Assembly: GCF_000374825.1 (NCBI RefSeq)
Contig: NZ_KB895380.1
Coordinates: forward strand, 269,591-333,590
Direction: 5' to 3'
Source of the DNA: Paenibacillus sanguinis 2301083 = DSM 16941
GTDB taxonomy: Bacteria; Bacillota; Bacilli; Paenibacillales; Paenibacillaceae
Length of the DNA: 64,000 nucleotides
Below the pieces are notes generated by a model. The model searched no databases and was not told the origin of the DNA. It saw only the letters and a program-made list of their open reading frames with translations. Below are positions 1 through 11,151 of the stretch, piece by piece (position 1 is the first letter of the stretch; every line of letters starts with the position of its first letter). The position numbers and the translations under genes are program-made.

Positions 1-222
1 GCGCTTGCACTAGTCGCGTTTGGTGCTGAATCCCTGTCGGAGACCGACTGGAATATCGGGGAATGGGACAGCGGCTTTGCTGATCGCTTTGGCATCGGAG
101 CTATTTGGCTGAGCCTTGGCGTTGCCGCTGTCATCGCGGTTGTTACCCTGCTTGTATTGCGCTCCAGAAAGAGCCGAAATGACCGGTCCGGCAATAAAAT
201 CGAGAATTCGCCGTATGCCTGA
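1..222 (+). CDS. C-terminal part of a membrane protein, probable ECF transporter S component (5' end outside window)
   Basis: Frame 1 is open from the first base to a TGA at 220-222 and gives 73 residues. It shows an acidic extracytoplasmic stretch rich in D, E and W, one clear membrane helix (roughly residues 38-57) and a short basic tail, as at the end of a polytopic membrane protein. Its stop overlaps the start of a double ECF-type ATPase, and an ECF T component follows, so the substrate-binding S component is the natural guess. The substrate cannot be read from this fragment. Confidence 0.6.
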   Translation, partial: ALALVAFGAESLSETDWNIGEWDSGFADRFGIGAIWLSLGVAAVIAVVTLLVLRSRKSRNDRSGNKIENSPYA

Positions 223-2038
223 TACTACTATGAAGGCCACACGGTCAGAAGAAGCGCTATACGCCATTGAAGTATCCGATGTGACCTTTACCTATCCCGG
301 CTCTGGACAGCCCGTGCTGGATCACGCTTCTCTGACCATCGAGCACGGTACCTTTACGGCAATCATCGGCGGCAATGGCAGCGGCAAATCAACCTTATGC
401 AAATTGTTCAACGGATTGATTCCGCATTATTATTCCGGAGATTTTGAAGGCGAGGTACGGGTTCAGGGCCTGTCTACCTTGCAAAAAAACGTCGCCGTCC
501 TCTCCAAACACGTAGGTTACGTCTATCAGGATTTTGACAATCAACTGGTGCGCCCTACCGTGCTGGATGAGGCCTGCTTCGCTCCACTGAACTACGGACT
601 GGGCGATTACCGGGAACGGGCGCTACGCGCTCTGGAGCTATGTGGCCTAAGCGACCTGCAGCACCGTTATATCTGGGAGCTTAGCGGTGGCCAGAAGCAT
701 CTGCTTGCCCTGGCAGGCGTGCTGTCGCTGGAGCCGGAAATTCTCATCGTCGACGAGCCCGTATCCCAGCTAGACCCCAGCCATGCGCGGCAGGTTTACG
801 AGGTGCTGCGGCAGCTTCACCAGGTTCATGGCAAAACCATCATTGTCATTGAGCATCATACCGAGTTTATCGCTGATTTTTGCCAGGAAGTCTGCTTGCT
901 AGAGCATGGCCGGGTGCTGTGGAAGCGCCCGGTCGCGGCGGCGCTGGGCAGTCTGGCAGACTTGGAACGTCTGGGTATTCAGCCGCCCGAGGTCACCCAA
1001 GCCGCAGCACTGCTGGCTACTCAGTCTTGGACCCGACTTCCCATCACGACTGAGGAAGCGATCGGTTATTTTGCCGATCTAATGCAGCCATCGCAAGGCC
1101 TGCCAGAGCAATTGCAGCAGCAGGGCCGCCCCATCCTAATCCCGACCGCCAGGGAGCAGGCACGAGCTGACAACAACCCCAATACCGTTATTCAATTTAC
1201 GGGGGCCAGCTTGAAATACCGCACGATTCGCAAAGCCGAACAAAACGTGCTGCACGATATTCATCTCCATATCCATGAGGGAGAACGTATCGCACTGGTC
1301 GGCAACAACGGGGCGGGCAAATCCTCGCTGATGAAGCTGATCGCCGGAATCGCCAAGCCCTCGAAGGGAGTGGTAACCGTGCTGGAGCAAGAGACCGGCA
1401 AGGTATCGATGGAACAGCTTTCTCGCGATGTCGCATTCGTCTTCCAGAACCCGGAGGATATGTTTATCGAGGACAGTGTGCATAAGGAAATTTCCTATTG
1501 TCTCAAAAGACGGGGGTATTCCGAAGCAGACGAGATTCTTCAGCGCATGCTGCAGAGCTTCCGGCTGGAGGACTTGCAGCAGCGGGATGCCCGTCTGCTT
1601 AGCGGCGGCCAACAGCGCCGGGTATCTCTGGCGATTGGAGCAGCGATCAGGCCTGCCATCATGCTGTTGGATGAGCCGACAGCCAACCTGGATATGGCTA
1701 CGCGCGAGGAACTGCTCAGCACGCTGGAAGAGCTGGGACATCACGTCCGCACCGTTATGATTGCTACCCATGATATGCAGCTTGTGCATCGCTGGGCCAC
1801 GCGCGTTATCGTGATGCATCAAGGCCGCATCCTTGCTGATGGAACAGCGGAAGAGGTCTTTGCCTCGCCGCATCTGGTACAGCAGGCGGGACTCGCTCTC
1901 ACGCAAAGCATGCAGCTTTCCTTGGCCCTTGGCCTTCGTCCGGCCTGCGGCTCCCCGGCAGAGCTGGCTCAGCAGCTAAGCTATAAACTTGCAGGAAAGG
2001 AGTCCCACTCGGATGGAGCTTGTGCGCAACTGGTTTAA
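215..2038 (+). CDS. Double-domain ECF-type ABC transporter ATPase
   Basis: Energises an ECF transporter at the inner face of the membrane. Two full nucleotide-binding domains lie in one 607-residue chain. The first has Walker A GGNGSGKST, signature LSGGQ and Walker B ILIVDEP. The second has GNNGAGKSS, LLSGGQQRR and IMLLDEP. A linker of about 100 residues separates them, as in YkoD-type fused EcfA/EcfA' proteins. I start at ATG 215, which overlaps the upstream stop at 222; the frame is open to 116, and ATG 179 and ATG 230 are alternatives. The T component gene begins inside its 3' end, so the genes are translationally coupled. The substrate is unknown; YkoEDC handles a thiamine precursor, but nothing here proves that. 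Confidence 0.9.
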   Translation: MPDTTMKATRSEEALYAIEVSDVTFTYPGSGQPVLDHASLTIEHGTFTAIIGGNGSGKSTLCKLFNGLIPHYYSGDFEGEVRVQGLSTLQKNVAVLSKHVGYVYQDFDNQLVRPTVLDEACFAPLNYGLGDYRERALRALELCGLSDLQHRYIWELSGGQKHLLALAGVLSLEPEILIVDEPVSQLDPSHARQVYEVLRQLHQVHGKTIIVIEHHTEFIADFCQEVCLLEHGRVLWKRPVAAALGSLADLERLGIQPPEVTQAAALLATQSWTRLPITTEEAIGYFADLMQPSQGLPEQLQQQGRPILIPTAREQARADNNPNTVIQFTGASLKYRTIRKAEQNVLHDIHLHIHEGERIALVGNNGAGKSSLMKLIAGIAKPSKGVVTVLEQETGKVSMEQLSRDVAFVFQNPEDMFIEDSVHKEISYCLKRRGYSEADEILQRMLQSFRLEDLQQRDARLLSGGQQRRVSLAIGAAIRPAIMLLDEPTANLDMATREELLSTLEELGHHVRTVMIATHDMQLVHRWATRVIVMHQGRILADGTAEEVFASPHLVQQAGLALTQSMQLSLALGLRPACGSPAELAQQLSYKLAGKESHSDGACAQLV

Positions 2039-2834
2039 CAAAATATCGCTCGACCGTATCCAGCTGGAGCTGATGAACACTGCCTACGGCAGCGGCCACG
2101 CCTCCTTGTCCCGCTTGGACCCACGGGGCATATTGATGTGGTATCTGTTCTTCGCCATCGTACCGTGGTTCATTAGCAGCTACCTCATCCTGGGCGGCAT
2201 GTGTCTCTTTATGATCGCTACCACTTGGCTTTCCCGGGTATCTCCGTTCATCATTCTCGTGTTATGCCTGGGCCTGATTGGACAGGTCGGCTGGCTGTTC
2301 ATAATCTCATTATTTTTTGGTGGAGATATCTCGTCGGCTCTGCCTCTATTAAAGCTGACCATGAAGCTGTCTGTCGTCTCATTAGCCAGCATCACTGTCT
2401 TCTCTGGCATGGACCCGGAGAAGATTAGCGACGGCCTGCTTGCCCTAGGCGTTCCGGCAGCCTTCTCGTTCAGCTTATCCTACGGCTATCGCATTCTGCC
2501 GGTGTTGTTCGAGGAGTTCCGCAACGTGCTGCTATCTTACCGCTTGCGGGGCCAGGCACCCGAACGCCATGGCATACTCTACTGGCGGCTGGGGGTGCAC
2601 TACCTCAAGCTGCTCGTCTATGCCTTCTTCCCATTAATGCTGGCCACAGCCAAGCGATCACGTACCACGGTGGAAGCACTTGAGACACGCGGCTTCTCCT
2701 ACGGCATGCGCAATCCTGCCGCCAAGAAGCTCAAGCTGGCCCATCTCAAATGGCAACGTCATGATTTTGCGTTCCTGGGCGGCAGCGCCCTGTATATTGC
2801 AGTTCTATTTTGGCTCAACCAAGGAGTGTTTTAG
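2013..2834 (+). CDS. ECF transporter T component (CbiQ/EcfT-like permease)
   Basis: Membrane coupling subunit that joins the ATPases to the S component. It has 273 residues with several hydrophobic segments and, in the cytoplasmic region, the two short Arg-containing coupling motifs typical of EcfT (SYRLRG near residue 171 and ALETRGFS near 221). The start is ATG 2013, preceded by GGAAAGGAG at 1994-2002; an in-frame TTG at 1989 lies upstream of that site and is unlikely. It overlaps the ATPase end by 26 bases. Its TAG stop is followed at once by the ATG of the PHP protein. Confidence 0.88.
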   Translation: MELVRNWFNKISLDRIQLELMNTAYGSGHASLSRLDPRGILMWYLFFAIVPWFISSYLILGGMCLFMIATTWLSRVSPFIILVLCLGLIGQVGWLFIISLFFGGDISSALPLLKLTMKLSVVSLASITVFSGMDPEKISDGLLALGVPAAFSFSLSYGYRILPVLFEEFRNVLLSYRLRGQAPERHGILYWRLGVHYLKLLVYAFFPLMLATAKRSRTTVEALETRGFSYGMRNPAAKKLKLAHLKWQRHDFAFLGGSALYIAVLFWLNQGVF

Positions 2835-3674
2835 ATGAAAATTGACTTGCATACCCATGCCAAGTTATCCAAGGCCACCGATTTTTCCCCGGCCTATTAC
2901 GAAGAAATGATTGCCGAAGCCATCGCGAACGGACTGGATGCCCTCGCTTTGACCGAGCATTTCAATACACGCCGGTTTTATGACGTTTATGATCATCTCG
3001 ACCGCCTCTACCCCTTCAACGGGGAATACTATCAGGCTGGCAAGCTGCGCATCTTCCCGGGCATGGAGGTCGACATCCACGAAAACGGGCATATCTTGAT
3101 CATCGGACGCAAGGAGCATGTTCTCAGCGTACGAGAAGCTTTGGAAGACTACACGAAAAAAGGCAACTTCATTCCCTTCGACGATTTAATGACCTTGGCT
3201 GAGCGCTATCCGCTGCTGAAGATCGGAGCTCATCCCTTCCGCAAGTCCACACCCCTTCATCATCTGAGCCGGGAACAGTTGGAGCGGCTGGACGCCTTTG
3301 ATCTGAATGCCAAGGATATGTATGAATATGGCAATGAGGTCAACCAAGCCAACGTAGAGCAGCTTGCTGCCGAGCTAGGCAAGCCAGTTACAGCTGGCAG
3401 CGATACCCATCAATGTCTGCAATACGGCAGCATATATAACGAGCTGGCTCATGCCTGTGAGACCGTAGCCGAGTTGAAGCAAGCCATTCTTAGCCGCCTT
3501 CATACGGTTCATGTATCCGATAGCCTGACGCTTCGTGTCAAAGCCTCCGTTATGCTGAAGAAGCTGCTCAAGCGGCTGGTTAAGCTGGAAGGCCCTGCTG
3601 CTCAGACCACTACTTCTGGCTCCATCCCGGGTTCTTCTCCCGGAGCCTCCGCTGCTTCGGCCGCATCACAGTGA
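2835..3674 (+). CDS. PHP-domain metal-dependent phosphoesterase
   Basis: Predicted cytoplasmic metal-dependent phosphoesterase of 279 residues. The PHP metal-binding motifs appear in order: DLHTHAKLS at the start, LTEHFNT near residue 40, PGMEVD near 76, GAHPFR near 133 and AGSDTH near 193. The last 30 residues are a low-complexity Ser/Gly/Ala/Pro tail. The ATG directly abuts the stop of the ECF T gene, so it is the last gene of the transporter operon and may act on the imported compound or a phosphorylated form of it. That role is inference. HisJ-type histidinol phosphatase is less likely, since another PHP protein sits in the his operon at 47-48 kb. Confidence 0.85.
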   Translation: MKIDLHTHAKLSKATDFSPAYYEEMIAEAIANGLDALALTEHFNTRRFYDVYDHLDRLYPFNGEYYQAGKLRIFPGMEVDIHENGHILIIGRKEHVLSVREALEDYTKKGNFIPFDDLMTLAERYPLLKIGAHPFRKSTPLHHLSREQLERLDAFDLNAKDMYEYGNEVNQANVEQLAAELGKPVTAGSDTHQCLQYGSIYNELAHACETVAELKQAILSRLHTVHVSDSLTLRVKASVMLKKLLKRLVKLEGPAAQTTTSGSIPGSSPGASAASAASQ

Positions 3675-3742
3675 TACTCATGATCGTCTCTCCGACGAGG
3701 CAAACATGCTTTACAGGCCATGCAACTGCTATCACGGTAAGC

Positions 3743-3787
3743 AAAAAAAACAGCAAGTGTCCGGTCCCGGCACTTGCTGTTTTTTTC
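3743..3787. terminator. Bidirectional intrinsic terminator
   Basis: AGCAAGTG pairs with CACTTGCT around an 11-base centre, with an A run on the left and a T run on the right. It can end the ECF/PHP operon on the plus strand and rnr on the minus strand. Confidence 0.85.
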
Positions 3788-3895
3788 TTTCACTATAGCT
3801 GGCCCTCCCTACTAGCTTGGGAAAACCGCTTAGAGCGGCGCCTTCGCCAAAGGGTGTTATCCTAAAGCGAGGAATGAACCCGGCAACTTTCAGCT

Positions 3896-6694
3896 TTACT
3901 TTTTCTTCTTGCGGACGAAGGCTGCGGTGGCATTCCCGCCGCCCGCCTTGCTCTTGCCTTTGCCCTTGCCGCTCCGCTTGCGTCCCGGGGCGAACTCCCC
4001 GGCCACCTCCTCACGAGCGCCGCCGACCAGGCTCCCGCTTGCGGACGGCTTCTTCCGCCGCGAGCCGCGTTCCTCGCCGCTGCGATACCCACCCCCGCCA
4101 TCGCGGGCCACGGCCACCGTCCCGGAGGCATAACCTCCCTTGCCGGAGCCGAAGCCAAAGCTTGCTGCTGCGGGAGAATCCCCTACAGCCTCGCGGGCGC
4201 GTGCAATAGCGCCTTCCGGACCGGTAAGCGCAATGCCCCCGCTACCGCGTTTGCTGCGCTTACCGCTTCCCCGCGCTGGCTCGTGGCCCGGTTCAGCCAA
4301 GCCGCCGCCGGCAAAGCCACGGCTTAGCTCGGCCTCACGACGGCCTGCCTTGCCTTTGCTGCCGCTTTTTGCGCCGCCTTTGCTCTTGCCGCCTGTTTTG
4401 GCGGCCTTCCCGGCAGCCTTGCCTGCCGCCGCCGGCTTGCCTTTCCCGGCGCGCTCCTTGCCGCGCTTGCCGCCGCCCTTGCCCGGCTTGCCGTCCCGGC
4501 CGCCGCCGAACCCCTCGCGGGCGGCAAAGCCGTCCCCGCGACGGCGCGGCTTCATATCGACCATCTCAAAGTCGATGGTGTGGTCGTCCATATTCACGCG
4601 GGCCACGCGAATCTTCACCTCATCGCCGATCCGATAGATCTTCGACGTCCGCTCCCCGATCAACGCCATATGCTGCTCGTGGAAGTGATAATAATCATCC
4701 GTCATCGCACTAAGCCGAATCAGCCCCTCGACGGTATTTTCCAGCTCGATGAACATCCCGAAGCTCGTCACACTGCTGATCATGCCCGGGAATTCCTCCC
4801 CGACCTTATCCAGCATATACTCCGCCTTTTTCAACTGCTCCGTATCCCGTTCCGCTTCCACCGCGATACGCTCCCGCTCCGACGATTGCTGAGCAATGTC
4901 CTGCATCCGGCTGGCCAAATACTCCTGCCGCGCTTCGCTTAGCGCGCCTCCGCCTTCGATCACCTCACGAATGACGCGGTGAATCACCAGATCGGGGTAA
5001 CGGCGAATCGGAGAGGTGAAGTGGGAGTAGAATTCGGCAGCCAGTCCAAAGTGGCCCGTGCTCTCCGCATCATATTTGGCCTGCTTCATGGAACGCAACA
5101 TCATCGTGCTGATGACCGTCTGCTCCTTCGTGCCCTGAATATTCTCCAGCAGTGTCTGCAATGCCCGTGGATGTACACGGTCACCCTTACTGCCCTTGAC
5201 GGTATAGCCAAAGTTGGCCACAAACGCCATGAAGTTCATCAACTTCTCCTGATCCGGGTCCTCATGGATCCGGTAAATAAACGGAACCTTCAGCCAATGA
5301 AAATGCTCAGCCACCGTTTCGTTGGCTGCCAGCATGAACTCTTCAATAATCTGCTCGGCAATAGATCGTTCGCGTTTGATAATATCAACTGGCTTGCCAT
5401 CCTCGTCAACGATAACCTTCGATTCCTCGAAATCGAAATCAACCGCCCCACGCCGCATGCGGTTGGCTCGCAGCCGCATAGCCAGCTCTTGCATCAGCTT
5501 GAAGGTATCCACCAGATCGGCATAACGCTCTGTGACCTCAGGGTCTTCCTCCTGCAATATTTTGCGAACATTGGTATAAGTCATGCGTTCTTTGGTCCGA
5601 ATAACACTCGTATAAATGTCGTGGTTAACCACCTTCATCTGTTCGTTGAACTCCATCTCGCAGGACAGCGCAAATCGGTCCACCTTCGGATTCAGCGAAC
5701 AAATCCCGTTGGACAAACGATGCGGAAGCATCGGAATAACCCGGTCCACCAGGTATACGCTGCATCCCCGTTGATAAGCTTCCTGATCCAGCGCTGAATT
5801 CTCCCGCACATAGTATCCGACGTCAGCAATATGTACCCCGAGCCGGATATTGCCACTTGGCAGCCGTTCTACATGAACCGCATCATCCAGATCCTTGGCA
5901 TCCTCACCATCAATGGTGACAATCACCTTGTCCCGCAGATCACGACGACGCTGACGAATAATTTCTTCTTCGGCGATGGTCTCAGGTGTAGCCTGAGCCT
6001 CAGCCATGACTTCATCGGGGAAAGTCTCCGGCAATTGATGCTTGCGAATAATCGATAAAATATCAACGCCCGGATCATCCTTATGCCCCAGAATTTCGAT
6101 AACTTGTCCAACGGCTGCAGACCGTCCCTCGGGATACTCCACAATCTTGACTACAACCTTCTCACCATCAACCGCACCGCCGAACCCTTCCAGCGGGACG
6201 AAAATATCCTTGTTGATCCTTTTATCATCGGCTATAACAAAACCATAGGTCTCATTATGCTGGAATACACCAACCACCTGTGTCACAGCGCGATTAACGA
6301 TGCGAACAACCTCACCCTCCAGCTTGCCTCCGCCCGCACTTTTCGAGCTGACGCGTACCAGCACGGTGTCTCCGTTCATCGCACTCTTCAAGTCATTGGC
6401 GTGAACATACACATCGGGATGTTCCTTATCCTCAGGAATAAGAAAAGCAAAACCCTTGGCATGTACTTGCAATCGTCCGCGCACCAAATCCATCCGTTCC
6501 GGCACACCATACCGATGCGTACGGGTTAAAATAATCTCACCCGCCTGCTCCAAACGATTCAGCATTTTCAGAAAGCTTTTAAATTCCCCGGCATCGTGGA
6601 TACCGAAATGCTCCTCCAGCTCTTGATACGTCATTGGCTTGTAGGCAGTCTCCCGCATAAAGTCCAGCAAATCCGTGTCTGTAATTGAATTCAA
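3896..6694 (-). CDS. rnr: Ribonuclease R with long basic C-terminal tail
   Basis: 3'-5' exoribonuclease that degrades structured RNA. Order of parts in 932 residues: N-terminal winged-helix region (about 1-65), two cold-shock domains (about 70-200), RNB catalytic core with the metal-binding run [12 protein letters not shown] at 262-273, an S1 domain (about 635-713), then about 219 residues rich in Gly, Lys, Arg, Ala and Ser. The B. subtilis enzyme is about 780 residues, so the tail is unusually long. The start is TTG 6694, seven bases after GAGGTGA; no ATG fits. No smpB follows, unlike the common secG-rnr-smpB order. The tail is very GC-rich, which opens long shadow frames on the other strand. 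Confidence 0.97.
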   Translation of the reverse strand: MNSITDTDLLDFMRETAYKPMTYQELEEHFGIHDAGEFKSFLKMLNRLEQAGEIILTRTHRYGVPERMDLVRGRLQVHAKGFAFLIPEDKEHPDVYVHANDLKSAMNGDTVLVRVSSKSAGGGKLEGEVVRIVNRAVTQVVGVFQHNETYGFVIADDKRINKDIFVPLEGFGGAVDGEKVVVKIVEYPEGRSAAVGQVIEILGHKDDPGVDILSIIRKHQLPETFPDEVMAEAQATPETIAEEEIIRQRRRDLRDKVIVTIDGEDAKDLDDAVHVERLPSGNIRLGVHIADVGYYVRENSALDQEAYQRGCSVYLVDRVIPMLPHRLSNGICSLNPKVDRFALSCEMEFNEQMKVVNHDIYTSVIRTKERMTYTNVRKILQEEDPEVTERYADLVDTFKLMQELAMRLRANRMRRGAVDFDFEESKVIVDEDGKPVDIIKRERSIAEQIIEEFMLAANETVAEHFHWLKVPFIYRIHEDPDQEKLMNFMAFVANFGYTVKGSKGDRVHPRALQTLLENIQGTKEQTVISTMMLRSMKQAKYDAESTGHFGLAAEFYSHFTSPIRRYPDLVIHRVIREVIEGGGALSEARQEYLASRMQDIAQQSSERERIAVEAERDTEQLKKAEYMLDKVGEEFPGMISSVTSFGMFIELENTVEGLIRLSAMTDDYYHFHEQHMALIGERTSKIYRIGDEVKIRVARVNMDDHTIDFEMVDMKPRRRGDGFAAREGFGGGRDGKPGKGGGKRGKERAGKGKPAAAGKAAGKAAKTGGKSKGGAKSGSKGKAGRREAELSRGFAGGGLAEPGHEPARGSGKRSKRGSGGIALTGPEGAIARAREAVGDSPAAASFGFGSGKGGYASGTVAVARDGGGGYRSGEERGSRRKKPSASGSLVGGAREEVAGEFAPGRKRSGKGKGKSKAGGGNATAAFVRKKKK

Positions 6695-7022
6695 ATAATT
6701 TCACCTCAAGCCCGGCCCCTCATCGTTCACCGGTAATGTATTTAGTCAATTCGTTTCTATATTATTCCTCTAGTTGTATATACCCCTAGTATACACGAAT
6801 TTAACGCGGTACATCCGTGTTTGCCATGCCCCGACTCTGCACAAATTTACCACATTGCTCCAAAGCCTATGAACTAATCTAGGGGTTTGGAGGGTAACAT
6901 CACTATGACGCACCACTGCAATTGTTCAGCATATTGGCTGCCAGTTCACCAAACTTGCAGCTGCATCAATCAAAAAAAGCCTGCCTTCCCCAAAGGAAAA
7001 GCAGGCTTTGCCTGAATTCGAT
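6695..7022. other. Intergenic region between rnr and secG
   Basis: 328 bases with no convincing gene. The secG terminator sits at 6972-7010. The rest should hold the rnr promoter on the minus strand; a TATACT hexamer at 6789-6794 (minus sense) is a possible -10, but I see no good -35 at the right spacing. Confidence 0.5.
6972..7010 (-). terminator. Intrinsic terminator after secG
   Basis: On the minus strand AAAGCCTGC pairs with GCAGGCTTT and runs into seven T. It separates secG from rnr, so rnr probably has its own promoter. Confidence 0.85.
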
Positions 7023-7256
7023 CTACTCCAATACAACAGCAACCACGATTGATAAAACGAAGAAGCCGACGGCCAAGCCGATCGTTACACGCTCCAGCAC
7101 CAGTTCCAAACCACGGGCTTTGGTCTTACCGAAGAGATGTTCAGCCCCCCCGGAGATGGCACCCGCCAGACCTGCGCTCTTCCCCTTCTGCAACAATACA
7201 GCAACGGTCAAGCCGATCGAGAAAATAACGAGCAATACCTTCAAGAAAATATCCAT
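7023..7256 (-). CDS. secG: Preprotein translocase subunit SecG
   Basis: Small membrane subunit of the SecYEG channel. It has 77 residues with two hydrophobic helices (about 3-20 and 55-75) joined by the conserved loop containing [17 protein letters not shown] and the FGKTKARG segment, both typical of Bacillales SecG. The start is ATG 7256 behind AGGAGGTGG. It has its own promoter at 7337-7365 and terminator at 6972-7010. Confidence 0.95.
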   Translation of the reverse strand: MDIFLKVLLVIFSIGLTVAVLLQKGKSAGLAGAISGGAEHLFGKTKARGLELVLERVTIGLAVGFFVLSIVVAVVLE

Positions 7257-7621
7257 TCAATCCACCTCCTAAGGAAGAATCATTTCATCTATGCTTTATA
7301 CTTCGAGTTTATCATTCATTTAAAAACAGCATTATTATTGTACCATGACACCCGTAAATTAACAACTGTTCTCCATTAATATTGCATCAAAACTTCCCGC
7401 TTCAAGCCAATACTCCTAATTACCTGTTCACTCCAGATCAGCCAGCAGTTTAATTACACTACAATTCATTCAGCGTCAACGAGGTTTCTCATTCCAAGGC
7501 CCAGTAATTCCCAACTTAAGTGCCAAAATTCTACATATTGTGCCAATTTGGCCCTTTTATTCATGGTAATATTTTCTTAACTCATATTTTATACACAAGT
7601 CAGTCATTGGAGGTTAATAAT
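7257..7621. other. Divergent promoter region between secG and the chemoreceptor gene
   Basis: 365 bases with no gene. It holds the secG promoter (7337-7365) and, nearer the chemoreceptor gene, two TGCCAA copies 20 bases apart (7521 and 7541), the second within the palindrome GCCAATTTGGC. I see no clear sigma-D promoter for the chemoreceptor. Confidence 0.5.
7337..7365 (-). promoter_or_regulatory. Promoter for secG
   Basis: Minus strand: TTGTTA at 7360-7365, a 17-base spacer, TACAAT at 7337-7342. About 80 bases upstream of the secG start. Confidence 0.7.
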
Positions 7622-9628
7622 ATGTCTAGCAAAAGTAAGCTTACAAGTAAGTCGATGTCCTTTCAGACCAAGCTACTGTTGATTGTTCTGGCGACATCTC
7701 TGATCCCTCTGCTAGCCGCCAGTATCTTCTTAATCAACTACTTCGGCGGTGTCACGAAGGAAGACAGCAACGAATTGGCCCAGACAACACTGCGTATGAA
7801 CATCGATAAGATCGATGAATGGGTATTGTCCAAATCCTCTGCGGTGGAACAGTTAATTGAGCAAAACCCGAAATTTCAATCCGGCAAAGCCGAGGATATA
7901 TTTCCGCTGCTCAGTATATTGGAGCAAAGCGACAGCCAGTCGGAGGGTTACAGCCTCATCGACAAGAACGGGCAGCTGTTGAATATGCTTGGCATGACGT
8001 CCGATATATCAAAAAGCGACTATTTTCTTAAAGCTAAAGAGAGCCGCAAACCAGCCATCGGCGAGATGAATTATCTTAAGGCGCTTGATAAATATATAAT
8101 ACCGGCCATTGTGCCCGTCAATAACCAATCGGGCGAATTCATGGGCGGTGTTGCTTTTTCCATCACCCCGGATGTATTGACTGCGCAGAGCAACAAGATC
8201 AGCATAGCCGAAACCGGTTACGGCTATGTGATCTCCGATACCGGAGTCTACTACAGCTACCCGGATGCTGAACGGTTTGGCAAGAAGATGGAGGACTACG
8301 CCACCACTCCAGATCTGCAGAAGGCAGTAACCACCATTCTGGGCAACGAAAGCGGGTCCATGACATACCAAGACGAGACGGGTCAGGAAGTGATTGCCTA
8401 CTACGGCACGATCCCCAGTACGCATTGGAAAATGGTCATCACAGTACCGACCAGCGAAATTTTTGCAAAAGTCACTAAAGCTCGAAACTTGTCTATCGTA
8501 CTCGTCATAGCCACCATGCTGATTGTTTCAGCTGTTGCTGTACTGCTGGCCAGACTGGTCGTCAAGCCCATCAAGGCCATTTCCCAAGTCATGACCAAGG
8601 TGGCTGCCGGCCACCTCAGTGAACGAGTCTCGGTGAAATCGCGGGATGAAATTGGGCAAATGAGTGAAAATATCAATTTGATGATCGACTCGTTATCCGG
8701 GATGGTTCGGCAAATTAATCATACCATCAGTCAAGTTGATGTCGCTTCCCATGAGCTGCTGAACAATACGCAGAAATCTTCCCACGCAACTGCGGAGATC
8801 ACCTCGGCAATTCAAGAAGTCGCCAGCGGCACCCAAACTCAGCTTCAAGGTGCACAGCAATCCGCACAAGCTACCGAAGAGATGGCGGTTGGGGTACAAC
8901 GGATTGCCGAAGCTTCCGGCAGTGTATCGGAACGGGCAGAAGCTGTGTCTGGAGAAGTGGAGCACGGTTACCTGGAGGTCCAATCGGCGATTGAACAAAT
9001 GGGACAAATCCAGTCTACCGCCAACCAGGCAGCGGCCGACATTGAGAAATTGGCGGCTCACTCCAATCAAATCGGCGATATCGTCCATGTGATATCCGAT
9101 ATTTCCAATCAGACAGCGCTATTGTCCCTCAACGCCTCGATTGAGGCTGCACGTGCAGGCGAACAAGGACGAGGATTTGCCGTTGTGGCTGGAGAAGTGA
9201 AGAAGCTGGCGGAGCAGACCAACGAGTCCATCTCCCATATCGTTGAATTGATTCAGTTCATTCAGGGCTCCACCGCTCAGGCTGCGGATTCAATCAAGAA
9301 CAGCATTGGTGAAATCGATACCGGGATTGAACGTATGGAGAAGGTAGGTACTTCCTTCAGTCAAATCCGTGGTTCCATACACCATGTCTCTTCCGAGATT
9401 CAAGACGTCTCGGCAACAACACAAGAGATATCCGCCGGTACTGAGGAGATTGCTGCTTCGGTGGGAGACATGCTGACGATTGCCCAGGATTCCGCACAAA
9501 GCGCCCAATCCGTGGCTGCTTCCTCCACAGAGCAGTCAGCCATTATAACAAGCATTGAAGCATCTGCGCAATCCTTGCATCATTTAATGAATGAGCTGAA
9601 GGAACAAATCAAAGTTTTTAAAGCTTAA
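7622..9628 (+). CDS. Methyl-accepting chemotaxis protein (Cache sensor, HAMP, MCP signal)
   Basis: Transmembrane chemoreceptor that signals to CheA/CheW. 668 residues: membrane helix at about 17-41, a large extracellular Cache-type sensor to about 285, a second helix (about 290-312), HAMP, then the long coiled-coil signalling domain with the conserved hairpin tip [17 protein letters not shown] near residue 510. I start at ATG 7622, seven bases after GGAGG; the frame is open further up but without a ribosome site. The ligand is unknown. It is a single-gene unit ended by the terminator at 9685-9719. Confidence 0.95.
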   Translation: MSSKSKLTSKSMSFQTKLLLIVLATSLIPLLAASIFLINYFGGVTKEDSNELAQTTLRMNIDKIDEWVLSKSSAVEQLIEQNPKFQSGKAEDIFPLLSILEQSDSQSEGYSLIDKNGQLLNMLGMTSDISKSDYFLKAKESRKPAIGEMNYLKALDKYIIPAIVPVNNQSGEFMGGVAFSITPDVLTAQSNKISIAETGYGYVISDTGVYYSYPDAERFGKKMEDYATTPDLQKAVTTILGNESGSMTYQDETGQEVIAYYGTIPSTHWKMVITVPTSEIFAKVTKARNLSIVLVIATMLIVSAVAVLLARLVVKPIKAISQVMTKVAAGHLSERVSVKSRDEIGQMSENINLMIDSLSGMVRQINHTISQVDVASHELLNNTQKSSHATAEITSAIQEVASGTQTQLQGAQQSAQATEEMAVGVQRIAEASGSVSERAEAVSGEVEHGYLEVQSAIEQMGQIQSTANQAAADIEKLAAHSNQIGDIVHVISDISNQTALLSLNASIEAARAGEQGRGFAVVAGEVKKLAEQTNESISHIVELIQFIQGSTAQAADSIKNSIGEIDTGIERMEKVGTSFSQIRGSIHHVSSEIQDVSATTQEISAGTEEIAASVGDMLTIAQDSAQSAQSVAASSTEQSAIITSIEASAQSLHHLMNELKEQIKVFKA

Positions 9629-9684
9629 AATCTTTAGAAAACAGAAACAACATACTATGACCTGTGAAAATATGACTGAAACAA

Positions 9685-9719
9685 AAATAAACCCCTGCGG
9701 TCCGCAGGGGTTTATTTTA
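9685..9719. terminator. Bidirectional terminator between chemoreceptor and eno
   Basis: CCCCTGCGG pairs with CCGCAGGGG, flanked by AAAATAAA and TTTATTTT, so it works for both convergent genes. Confidence 0.88.
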
Positions 9720-9754
9720 TGTTTCATACTGTAGATGGGTTGATTCTTGAAATC

Positions 9755-11122
<1,368 letters not shown>

Positions 11123-11151
11123 CCTTATTTTTGGTTTGGGATTATGCTTTA

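Noticed and set aside
1136..1906. 256-codon open frame antisense to the second ATPase domain
   Set aside because: Opposite a well-supported ATPase with intact motifs; no ribosome site or family features.
3909..4637. Several Pro/Arg-rich open frames on the plus strand over the rnr tail
   Set aside because: They mirror the GC-rich Gly/Lys/Arg/Ala repeats of the RNase R tail and show only low-complexity sequence.
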